Positions 55,477 through 64,000 of a stretch of DNA of 64,000 bases are shown here, piece after piece. Each line of letters starts with the position of its first letter. Within the stretch, counting starts at the first letter, position 1. Below the pieces are notes generated by a model. The model was not told where the DNA came from. It saw nothing but the letters and a program-made list of their open reading frames with translations, and searched no databases. This stretch comes from Saprospiraceae bacterium (GTDB lineage: Bacteria > Bacteroidota > Bacteroidia > Chitinophagales > Saprospiraceae): assembly GCA_016717105.1 (NCBI GenBank), contig JADKGF010000001.1, forward strand, positions 62,001 through 126,000, read 5' to 3'. A program made the position numbers and the translations under genes.

Positions 55477-55484
55477 TACTTTTG
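55477..55484 (+). promoter_or_regulatory. Promoter -7 element for the 55500 gene and esterase
   Basis: TACTTTTG matches TAnnTTTG, 15 bases before the ATG at 55500. It overlaps the TTG at 55482 that could be mistaken for a start codon. Confidence 0.5.
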
Positions 55485-55499
55485 GCAAATTTTTTTTTA

Positions 55500-55940
55500 A
55501 TGAAATACTATTTGTTAATTTTTTTACTTCTTGGAAGCTTATTCCTAAGTGGTCAGGTATCAGATATCTCAATAGCTGAAAAAACAGCTTTTTCCAAAAT
55601 TTTACTTGCAAACAAAACCAAAGCGATTAATACTGATTCTATGGTTATTAAAGCACTGCTTGATTCAGGTCTGTCAGAAGAAAGATATGCTGAAATTCTA
55701 AAATCTGGATTTAATGGCGAAAAAATAGCTTTGACAGACAAAGATAGAATATCACTTTCCACTATTCAACAGGTAAGCCAAGACATAAAAAGTCAAGAAA
55801 CTTCAATCTTAACCGCTCTATGCCAAAAGGAAGGAATTTCATATAATCGGTATAATCAAATTCTGAAAATATACAAAGGAGATATTTCCTTTCAACAATC
55901 GTTGTTGCCATTTATTAATCAAATCATTACTACAAAATGA
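55500..55940 (+). CDS. Secreted helical protein, DUF4168-like
   Basis: A ~146-residue protein with a signal peptide (KYYLLIFLLLGSLFLSGQ) and then a helical, charged body. The C-terminal part (ILTALCQKEGISYNRYNQILKIYKGD) resembles the DUF4168 pattern of a short helix pair with an N-[KQ]-I motif; the match is by eye. I chose ATG 55500 over a TTG at 55482 because the latter is inside the -7 element and does not help the signal peptide. The TGA overlaps the esterase ATG (ATGA at 55937-55940), so the two are co-translated. Function unknown. Confidence 0.6.
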   Translation: MKYYLLIFLLLGSLFLSGQVSDISIAEKTAFSKILLANKTKAINTDSMVIKALLDSGLSEERYAEILKSGFNGEKIALTDKDRISLSTIQQVSQDIKSQETSILTALCQKEGISYNRYNQILKIYKGDISFQQSLLPFINQIITTK

Positions 55941-57544
55941 AAAAAATATTCCTCTTGGTGTTTTGTTTTATGGCATACTTTGGTGTTTTTGCACAACCAC
56001 CGATGAATAGATATTTGGCACCACTTTTTACATCAGTATCAGAAACTACAAATGTCTTATTCAGTAGCAATGTGCCTAGGCCTAATCCAGGTGGTGGATT
56101 TTATGAAACCATAACTGGATATCCGTTAAATGTCGATGAATTTAGTCTAACCAATGTAAACCTATACATGAATATATTTCAGCCAGTCGGTGATACTTTG
56201 AGTAAAAGACCCGTGGCGATCGTTTGTTTTGGTGGTGGATTTATAGCTGGAAGTAAAGATCACTGGAGTATCCGACTTATTGCGCAAGAATTGGCCAAAA
56301 GAGGATTTGTAACAGCTGTCATTGATTATAGATTAGGAATGAATATTTTTGATGAGGATCTTTCGGTTCGCGCGGTATATCGTGGTGTACAAGATGGTAG
56401 ATCAGCTGTAAGGTTTTTTAAGGCTGATGCTGCTGGAGCAAATACATATAGAATAGATCCTGAACAAATTTATATAGGCGGACACAGTGCTGGTGCATTT
56501 GTTGCTACGCACAATGCTTATCTTGATAAAGAATCTGAGAGACCTGCTTCAACCCATCAATGGCCACAAGGATGTGGATTTTTAGATTTGTCCACTTGCA
56601 ATTGTCCTGATCAGCAGTGTTTGGATTGTGTCGGAAACAACAAATCCTTCAATGGCCATGCCAAAGCAGTCTTTAGTTTAGCTGGAGCCGTAGGATTTAC
56701 ATCTTACATGGAATCGGCTTCTGATCCTAAGATTGTGATGTTTCATAGTCAAGATGATGATACTGTACCGTATAATTCTGGGCAACCATTCGGAAGTGTC
56801 TCAGGATGGATAGTAGGATTTGACTTGCCAGATGTGTATGGAAGTCTACCGATGTCTCAGCGTGCAGATGTCATCAATCTACCAGATATGTTTCATTCGT
56901 ACACGAGTAGAGGTCATAGTTTACATGAGCAAACATCTAGTACATTATACAGCGATATTATTCCTGCTATTTCCGATTGGTTCAATGTACAATTGCTAAA
57001 GCCACCAGTACATCCTATCAATGGAAAAACATACGTCTGCAACAGTACTCCTCAACAAACCTACACGACCAATACTGGACAAGCAGCATATTATCATTGG
57101 GAAATTACTGGAGGAACATTCATTACTTCAAATACAAATACTACATCTGTCACAGTGCTTTGGGACATCAACGCACCATCTCACCAGATAAAACTGACAC
57201 CATATAGCAAATGGGACTCAAAAGGCGATCAAACCGTTCTTAATGTTTCTGTATCTGAATCATTCACCAATACTTGGACCAGCGCATCGGGACTTTGGAA
57301 TCAACATGAAAAATGGTCGTTATTAACCATGCCTGAGTCTTGCCATCATGTAGTCATACCAAGTCAGCCCTCAGTGATCAATGTAGACGTTCCTGCCAAT
57401 CAGACTTTTCAAATAAAATCACTAAATATAGGCAATAATGCTAAGGTAATGATGCCAGAATCATCGTCCGTTTTGGTGAAGAGTGAAATTCATGAAATAA
57501 TTGGGTCACAACTACAATTAAGGTTTGACTTTTATTGGGATTAA
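55937..57544 (+). CDS. Secreted alpha/beta-hydrolase (carboxylesterase-like) with PKD-like domain
   Basis: A 535-residue secreted enzyme. The signal peptide is followed by the fold: IVCFGGGFIAGSKDHW oxyanion loop, VIDYRLGMNIF, IYIGGHSAGAF (nucleophile elbow GHSAG), and later acidic FHSQDDDTVPY and the His candidate GHSLHE. A disulphide-rich insert (CGFLDLSTCNCPDQQCLDC) is notable. After ~355 comes a PKD-like immunoglobulin domain (YYHWEITGGTFI), then a repeat starting WTSASGLWNQHEKWS. No T9SS C-terminal sorting domain is evident; the end is FDFYWD. It is likely an esterase acting on an extracellular ester, substrate unknown. Confidence 0.85.
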   Translation: MKKIFLLVFCFMAYFGVFAQPPMNRYLAPLFTSVSETTNVLFSSNVPRPNPGGGFYETITGYPLNVDEFSLTNVNLYMNIFQPVGDTLSKRPVAIVCFGGGFIAGSKDHWSIRLIAQELAKRGFVTAVIDYRLGMNIFDEDLSVRAVYRGVQDGRSAVRFFKADAAGANTYRIDPEQIYIGGHSAGAFVATHNAYLDKESERPASTHQWPQGCGFLDLSTCNCPDQQCLDCVGNNKSFNGHAKAVFSLAGAVGFTSYMESASDPKIVMFHSQDDDTVPYNSGQPFGSVSGWIVGFDLPDVYGSLPMSQRADVINLPDMFHSYTSRGHSLHEQTSSTLYSDIIPAISDWFNVQLLKPPVHPINGKTYVCNSTPQQTYTTNTGQAAYYHWEITGGTFITSNTNTTSVTVLWDINAPSHQIKLTPYSKWDSKGDQTVLNVSVSESFTNTWTSASGLWNQHEKWSLLTMPESCHHVVIPSQPSVINVDVPANQTFQIKSLNIGNNAKVMMPESSSVLVKSEIHEIIGSQLQLRFDFYWD

Positions 57545-57630
57545 CGTATTCTACTTAAAGTTTCTAGTAAGTTGTAATCCTTACAATCTATTCTATTTCC
57601 TTTTCGTTAATAATTATTTTAGATCACTTG

Positions 57631-57662
57631 TTGATTTAAATGCGACAATATGCCTATTTTTA
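57631..57662 (+). promoter_or_regulatory. Near-consensus promoter for the alpha-2-macroglobulin gene
   Basis: TTG (57631-57633), a 21-base spacer and TATTTTTA (57655-57662), 7 of 8 against TAnnTTTG. The ATG is at 57701. Confidence 0.3.
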
Positions 57663-57700
57663 CAAAGCTTTTAGTTTTTCTAAAATTTTAATATTTTCAG

Positions 57701-60700
57701 ATGATGAAATATCTTATTTATTGCGGACTTGTCTCAATATTCTTGGTCACTGCGTGTAGCAAAAACACTCAAAATAACATCCTAGATGCGGCAAAAGATC
57801 AGGCACTTTTGGACCAGTATTTTGCAGCGGCGACTGTCGGTGTCATTTCTACTTCCAGTGATCTGACTTACGTGCTGAAAGAACCATTATCAGCAGATAT
57901 TTCTGACGAAGATCTCCAAAAATTGATCACATTAACTCCTGATGTACCCGGAAAAGTTAGCATGAACAATAAGACCTTGTTGACTTTTTCGCCTGAGACA
58001 TCTCTGGCCGCCAATTCTGTTTATACGGTTAATATCGCGCTGAAATCATTAAATTCATCACTTTACGACAAGGATATTTCTTATCAAATAAAAACTATCG
58101 AGCAAGATATGAAAGCCGAACCTGAAGGAATGGTAATCAATGATGACAATTCAGTTACTTTTTTGTTTGGTGTGAAAACTGCGGATCTAGCCGATTTGGA
58201 AAAACTTAAATCTTGTTTTGAAGGTGGATCGGCTACTGTAGATATTACGGAGAGGAAACCCATGGATTATCTGCTGGAATTTACCTATCGTGACATCAAA
58301 AACAAACCAAAACAAATCAACTATAAAGGGACAAATATAGGAAGTGACACCAAAGGGCAATTGTCATTATTCGATTTTAATGATCAAGATCTAAATATTG
58401 TTTATTCATATTTCAAAAATGATGATAAAACCTATAATATCTATTTTTCACAAAAACTCAATAGAATGCAAGATCTGACGGGTTTGGTGATGGTGGATAA
58501 ACAAAATGCATCTTACACAGTGAAGAATAACATCCTTACGATATTTCTTAATGATATCTCAGATAAAAACACGGTAAAATTATATCTGGACAAAGGCATT
58601 ACTTCGGCTGAAGGTAAAAGTTTGACTACAGACCAATATTTTGATATCAATATTCAAACCCAAAGACCAGAAGTACAATTCGTCAGCGATGGCAACTATT
58701 TCCCTTCAGAAGGTGACTTCAAGATTCCAATCAAAACCCGTGGGCTCGAAAAAATCCGTCTTGTCGTTATCGAGGTAAAACAGGAAAATGTAGCACATTA
58801 TCTGGCATGGCAATCCCTTGCTTATGCCGACTTTTACAATCTTCGGATGTATGGAAAACCAGTTTACGACCAGATCGTCCCGCTCAACCAAGGCATAACC
58901 GATCATGAAGGCTGGACAGTACATGGTATTGATCTTACGGCACGTTTGCGCAAAAATCCGGGAAGTATCTATCACATCAGCATGGAATTTGCACCCGAAT
59001 TCACAACCTTAAATTGTGCAAAATCATTTTCAAAATATAAAATCAGTAATAAAATTCCCAATGGCGACTATTTTACAGTGAAGGACTTTTATTACGAAGA
59101 CTACTATGGGTATTATGAAGACTACAATTGGCAGGAAAATAACAATCCTTGTAAGCTTGCTTTCTATATCAATAGTCAGCCTGTTCAAAAATTATTTATT
59201 TGCTCAGATTATTCAGTCATCACCAAAAAAGCAGGGAGAAATTACCATATTGCATTGACGAAATTAATGGATTTGACCCAAGTCAGTGGTGCCGACGTCA
59301 CATTATATGATCTACAAGCTGAAAAAATGGCGACTAAACAAACATCATCTGATGGATTTGTCTCTTTCGAAAATATGAAAAGTGATGCATCTGTGATGAA
59401 AGTAGAAAAAGGCAACCAGATTACCTATCTCGCATTGGATCCAAATGAAAGTAATACACTGACCGAATTTGATATCGCTGGCGAAAGGACAGAAACGGAT
59501 ACCGAATTTTTTATTTATACCGAACGAGATGTGTGGAGACCAGGAGATAGTGTTTATGTTGATTTGATGGTAAATAAAGCAGATGCAAGCCTTCCCGAAG
59601 GGCTACCTGTTGTTATGACATTTTATAATACGGACAATATCATCGTAGATGAACAAGTCAGGAATATCGATCTCTCACGTCAAAAGATTTATAGCTTCAA
59701 ACTCCACACGCCTACTAATGCAAAGACGGGAAACTATCGGTGTATTTTTCAAATAGGCCCAAAATCAGTTCGCAAAAATATTCGTATAGAAACTATCAAG
59801 CCCAATACAACAGAAGCTATTTACAAATTTAAAGATTTGGTGGATAAAACAATTTACAGCGAAAATATTTCAGGAAGTGTACAAGTCAAGTATTTGACTG
59901 GATTTGAAATAGCAAACGCAAAGGTACATACGGTAGGAAAAGTGCGTAAAATCGTCCAGCCATTTGCTGAGTACAAAGATTATACATTCGATGTATTAGA
60001 TAATGATAATACAGACAACCTTATAGAGATATTAAATGCGGAGACAAACGAAAAAGGATTTGCCCAATTTACTGGAAATCAAAACTTGAAATCATTTAAT
60101 ACGCCAATGAATGTATCGATAGAGACCGAAACAGTCATACCTGGTGGCGGCTCGGGCAAAGAAGGAAAATCGGTGGTCGTTTCCCCTTTTGAAACTTATC
60201 TCGGCGCAAAAAGAAAAGATGGCTCAGGATGGAGCACCAATTATACTTTTCAAGATAATATAGAAGTAGCGATAGTTAGTCTTAATCCTAAAGGCAAGCT
60301 GAATAGTCAAAATACCTCGGTTACGTACATTCTTCAGCAAAATATCGATACTTGGTGGGTAGATAAATACCGTCTTCGGTCAGCTGGAAATTTTGTAAAT
60401 GCCGATTTTTGGAAAGATATCCCAAAAGCCAATGGCACCATCAACATAACAGGAAAAGGAAAAATAACATATCCAAAGGGAAAACTCGGAAAAGGTGCCT
60501 ACAAACTGACTATGTTTGATGATAAGTCAGGGCACAAAACACAAGTGTACTTCACTGTTTATGATGGTAAAGAAAGTATTCCAGGATCACAGCCATATAT
60601 TGTAGATTTTCAGACGGACAAGGATGAATATACTGTTGGCGAAAATGTGTCTGTTATGTTACCTAAGATAGATGGAGCCAAGGCATTGATCAGCTTGGAA

Positions 60701-63228
60701 CGTGGCAACAAAGTATTGAAGCAATCTTGGCACACATTGAGTGCTTCTGCAAACATTGTCAAAATTCCTTCGGATGAAAGTTGGACACCCAATGTGTATA
60801 TACATGTAACCATCGTCCAGCCTTACAAAAATGAAAACAATGATCTTCCACTGCGAATGTATGGTATAAAACATATAAAAATGGCAGGAGGCACAAGCGA
60901 CCTAAAACCAGTCACTAACATACCTGATCGTCTGGAATCTAATAAAACTTATACCTTCACTATCGGGGAAAATAGCGGAAAACCGATGGAATATACGCTT
61001 TCGTTTGTGGATGAAGGCCTACTCAATCTTACTGGTTTTGCCACGCCAGATCCGGTCAAACATTTTAGTGGAAAATATCCGCTTCTTGTCAAAACCTGGG
61101 ATATTTACAAGTATCTCATTGCATTCTTCAAAGGAAAATTTGCCGGTATTATTACCATAGGAGGAGATGATGCGTATAATCCAGATGCACTGGCAGAAGT
61201 AAACAGATTTAAATCCTTTGTCAACCATCAAGGTCCGTTTAAACTCGCCAAAAACGGCAAAAATACACACACGATAACAATACCTAATTTTGTAGGCAAA
61301 CTTCGATTGATGGTCGTCGCTTGTAATGATCGAAACTTTGGTCATCTGGAAAAGTATATTCCTGTCAAAAACCCATTGATGGTACAGACACAATTTCCAA
61401 GAACACTTAACGTTACTGACAAGTTCATCCTACCTGTGACTGTGTTTAGAGACGATGCATCCGTCAGTTCTGCTACATTAACTACCAAAGGTGATGCCAA
61501 TATGATCAAAGGTATCGGGCAAAATTCTGTTTTGTCTTTTGATGGTAAGAACCAATTGTCACAAGCTTATAATCTGGAAGTACTCAACAAAACTGGAAAG
61601 GTAAACTTCGAAACTTCCATAAAAAGTGGCACAAAAGGCATGAGTGAATCAACAGAGATTCTGATAAATTATCCTAATTCCTATGAAACGGCATTTGATA
61701 AAAGTATCGTTGATCCCGGGAAAAAATCAGAATACAATATAAAAATAAAAGGTTATCCCGAAGTCTTCTCCTCGAAGTTTCTGATTTCTGGTATAAAAAT
61801 TCCAAATTTCACTCAGTATGCTGCTGATCTGATTGAATATCCTTACGGCTGCTTAGAACAAACTACTTCGGCAGGTTTTTCTCAGTTGTATTTGGATAAA
61901 ATAATTGCCCTTGATCCAGCACAAAACAAGGAACGTATAGAAAATTTGAGAATCACTTTGGACAAGATTGCCAGATTCCAACAATCCTCAGGCAAGTACA
62001 ATTATTGGGATGGGAATTATTACCACTTTTGGTCAGATATCTATGCTGGAAACTTTCTCGTAGAAATGAAGAGACTCAACCAACTTCCCAAAAATAGTGA
62101 AATGCTCCAAAAGTGGCTAAACGTCCATACGACCTCTGCTAATAACTGGGCTTTGGCTGAAGCATCCAGTGAATACGTGTATGAATCCGAAAGTATTGCT
62201 CAGGCATTCAGATTATTTGTTTTGGCAAAAGGTGGATCTCCTGCAAAATCTGCTATGAACAGGTTTGTCTCTAGCAATAAATCGAAAAATCCATTGACTT
62301 GGTGGCTCCTAGCTGGTAGTTTTCAGTTGAGTGGTTACGAATCAAAAGCCAAAGAATTTATGGCTAAAGCGGAACTTTTACAAATAAATAATGACAACAG
62401 CCGTGATTATGACACATTCGGAGATGAAGGACGAGATCTGGCTATCATCGTCGAAATCTTAAGTTACCTAAATGTAGATAAGTCAAAATCCGAAAAATAT
62501 TATGACCAAATGGTAAATGTGCTCAATAAACAATCTTGGGTTAGTACTCAAACCAAAGGATTTGCCTTTATCGGCGCATTCAAATATTTTGGAAAATCAC
62601 TTAATGTCACAAATAAAGTAGATTATACCATTACAGGTTTGTCAGGCGGAACGAAAACCTATAACCATTCGGCATTCGAACCTAAAGTTATTGTCATAGA
62701 CAAATCATCAATGGGAAAAAATCTGGTAATCCAAAATAAAGGAAAAGGCCCGATTTACATTTATAATACACAACGATACATCGATAACAATATTAATAAA
62801 ACCAGCAAGCAAATAATCTGAGTTTGCGAAGCGAATTTTATAACGCAACTCAAAAGCAATCTGCCAACAAAGGAATAAGGTTGGGTGACGATATCATTGT
62901 CAGAATTTCTGTAAATAATCCATCATCATTGGAAGTCAGTAATCTTGCACTCAATCTTAAAATGCCTTCAGGTTGGGAACTAATCAATCCACGAATGTAT
63001 GAGACATCTGTTTCGGATCCAAATGAGAATTTTACCTATCAGGATTTCAAAGATGACAGAGTATATACTTTTTTTGATTTAAAAGCTGGTGGACTTCAGG
63101 TGTTTACTTTTAAAGCCAAGGCTGCTTTTATTGGAGATTTTTATATGCCAGCGGTCACTTGCGAACACATGTATGACGGTAACATCTATGCTCGAACGGA
63201 AACAGGAAGGATAAAAATCGAAAAGTAG
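57701..63228 (+). CDS. Bacterial alpha-2-macroglobulin lipoprotein (frameshifted near C terminus)
   Basis: About 1842 residues when repaired. The signal peptide has a lipobox (FLVTAC, Cys ~19), so it is lipid-anchored. Macroglobulin-type beta-sandwich domains fill the middle, including FIYTERDVWRPGDSVYVDLMV, the MG bait-like segment, and the thioester motif YPYGCLEQTTSAGF (Cys-x-Glu-Gln) near residue 1387. A helical alpha/alpha toroid follows. The C-terminal domain is out of frame because of one missing A at 62811-62813; adding it gives SKQNNLSLRSEFYNATQKQ. Bacterial A2Ms trap proteases and often pair with PbpC, which is not in the window. The next gene is on the opposite strand. Confidence 0.88.
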
Positions 63229-63232
63229 GTTA

Positions 63233-64000
63233 TTATCTGAAAAACTTAACACTGTACACACCTTGGTTGGTTTCGAAGGTAAAAATAAACAGCCCGGACA
63301 ATTCAGGTAAATGAAGCACTTGTTCGCTAGGTGTACTTTTGTCTGCATTAAATATGATTCTTCCTGCTGTGTCTGATATCAAAATTTTACCTGTCAAATC
63401 TGATGTTACGGCAATTTCACCATTCTTTTGAGTGAAAAAGAATGGCAAAGTGATTGCATCTTCATTGGTACCTGTTTTACCTTCTATATTAAAGTCTGCA
63501 ATCACTGGTAAATGGTCAGATGCCGAAGGTATATCTTCTTTCTGCAATCCAGCAGCTGTCAAATCTGCGTTGGTCATAGCTGGAGTCCAAAGTGCAAAAC
63601 TATTTTGAAGTGACATCACTGATCCTGTATAAATAATATAGTCTAAGCGACCAGCACTGTATTTACCAAAATCATTGTACCAAGTAAAAGTATAAGGCAG
63701 AGACGTAGTCAATGGTTTTGCCTCTTCAAGTTCGGTGTTATCCCAATCTGGTTCGAAGTCAGGGCCATATGTGGTATTATCACCGATATTTCCGGTAAGG
63801 AATGTCTCCTGCTGCGCCTTATATCCGACCAAATTCATGTCACCTACGATCACAATTGGAGAATTGACAGGTATCTGGAATGTCGAAATCCCGTATTTTA
63901 CAGACCGAATAAATGACATAATCTTATCTACCTCAGCTTGTCTTCCAGTTTCGTTATCACAACAAGGAAGATGGGCGACAATATACAAGAGTTGTTTAGT
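63233..64000 (-). CDS. Endonuclease/exonuclease/phosphatase family protein with T9SS sorting tail, C-terminal fragment
   Basis: Open to the right edge, so the N terminus is missing; about 255 residues are present. It has the EEP superfamily motifs: VIVGDMNLVG (metal-binding GDMN), SAGRLDYIIYTG (Asp-containing RLDY) and SASDHLPVIADF (SDHLP catalytic Asp/His). After ~180 comes a T9SS type A sorting domain (GKILISDTAGRIIF, LSGLFIFTFETNQG, KFFR). It would be an exported nuclease or phosphodiesterase. The TTG at 63988 is not a start, because the frame continues upstream (TKQLLYIVAHLP). Confidence 0.88.
   Translation of the reverse strand, partial: TKQLLYIVAHLPCCDNETGRQAEVDKIMSFIRSVKYGISTFQIPVNSPIVIVGDMNLVGYKAQQETFLTGNIGDNTTYGPDFEPDWDNTELEEAKPLTTSLPYTFTWYNDFGKYSAGRLDYIIYTGSVMSLQNSFALWTPAMTNADLTAAGLQKEDIPSASDHLPVIADFNIEGKTGTNEDAITLPFFFTQKNGEIAVTSDLTGKILISDTAGRIIFNADKSTPSEQVLHLPELSGLFIFTFETNQGVYSVKFFR

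Noticed and set aside
1..64000. tRNA, rRNA, CRISPR array or insertion sequence
   Set aside because: I looked for cloverleaf-like sequences, repeated 25-40 base units with spacers, and terminal inverted repeats with a transposase, and saw none; this was by eye, so a tRNA scan would be a fair check.

Overview
The window is an AT-rich, densely packed stretch of a chromosome from a Bacteroidota bacterium. A member of the Saprospiria is the best guess. The evidence is: many genes preceded by the Bacteroidota sigma-factor -7 element TAnnTTTG (some with a -33 TTTG 19-20 bases upstream); secreted proteins with type IX secretion (T9SS) C-terminal sorting domains; a GldH gliding/T9SS lipoprotein; and families typical of the phylum (DUF4199, a DUF4834-like protein, GT117/DUF2723, AIM24 paralogues, oligopeptide POT transporters). 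I see no rRNA, tRNA, CRISPR array, insertion sequence or prophage. It looks like ordinary core and accessory chromosome, not a mobile island. No gap between genes exceeds 300 bases.

Layout. 1-6.4 kb: end of an SLC13 transporter, a polysaccharide deacetylase, gltX, then a leftward nadB / membrane protein / DUF4199 run. 6.6-9.2 kb: an overlapping rightward operon of a PAP2 (Aur1-like) enzyme, a CPBP membrane protease-like protein and an NAD-dependent epimerase/reductase, possibly a lipid (sphingolipid?) module. 9.2-11 kb: leftward ferredoxin-reductase-like and radical SAM/SPASM genes. 11.1-19 kb: two tandem giant T9SS-exported paralogues. 19-24.3 kb: M14 carboxypeptidase, glycosyltransferase, smpB, and a HEAT-repeat/cyclophilin lipoprotein. 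24.3-33 kb: beta-barrel protein, three AIM24 genes, M48 peptidase, formate-THF ligase, PIF1-like helicase, YhhN protein. 33-38.3 kb: three tandem POT transporters. 38.5-45 kb: FtsX/MacB-type permease, gldH with a GT-C glycosyltransferase, a previously uncalled 57-residue gene with its own promoter and terminator, sucC, and a lipoprotein. 45-54 kb: ppdK, M28 peptidase, GT117 plus rpiB, a 53-residue DUF4834-like gene, an RluA-type pseudouridine synthase. 54-64 kb: thiL, a secreted esterase, a thioester alpha-2-macroglobulin lipoprotein, and a T9SS-tagged endonuclease/phosphatase.

The most striking global feature is a series of broken reading frames. Eight otherwise well-conserved genes are interrupted. 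Eight of the eleven lesions are single-base changes in homopolymers, one is a short indel, and two are in-frame TGA codons. They are densest at 22-34 kb. The homopolymer bias points to uncorrected long-read consensus errors, but one locus (third AIM24 gene) carries two independent lesions and may be a true pseudogene. TGA is clearly a normal stop elsewhere here, so recoding is not supported.

The most promising new items are the 57-residue basic protein gene at 42147-42320 with a consensus promoter, terminator and upstream 19-bp direct repeats; the mosaic tandem T9SS paralogues; the PAP2/CPBP/epimerase lipid operon; and start-codon corrections where a called TTG start lies inside a -7 promoter element.
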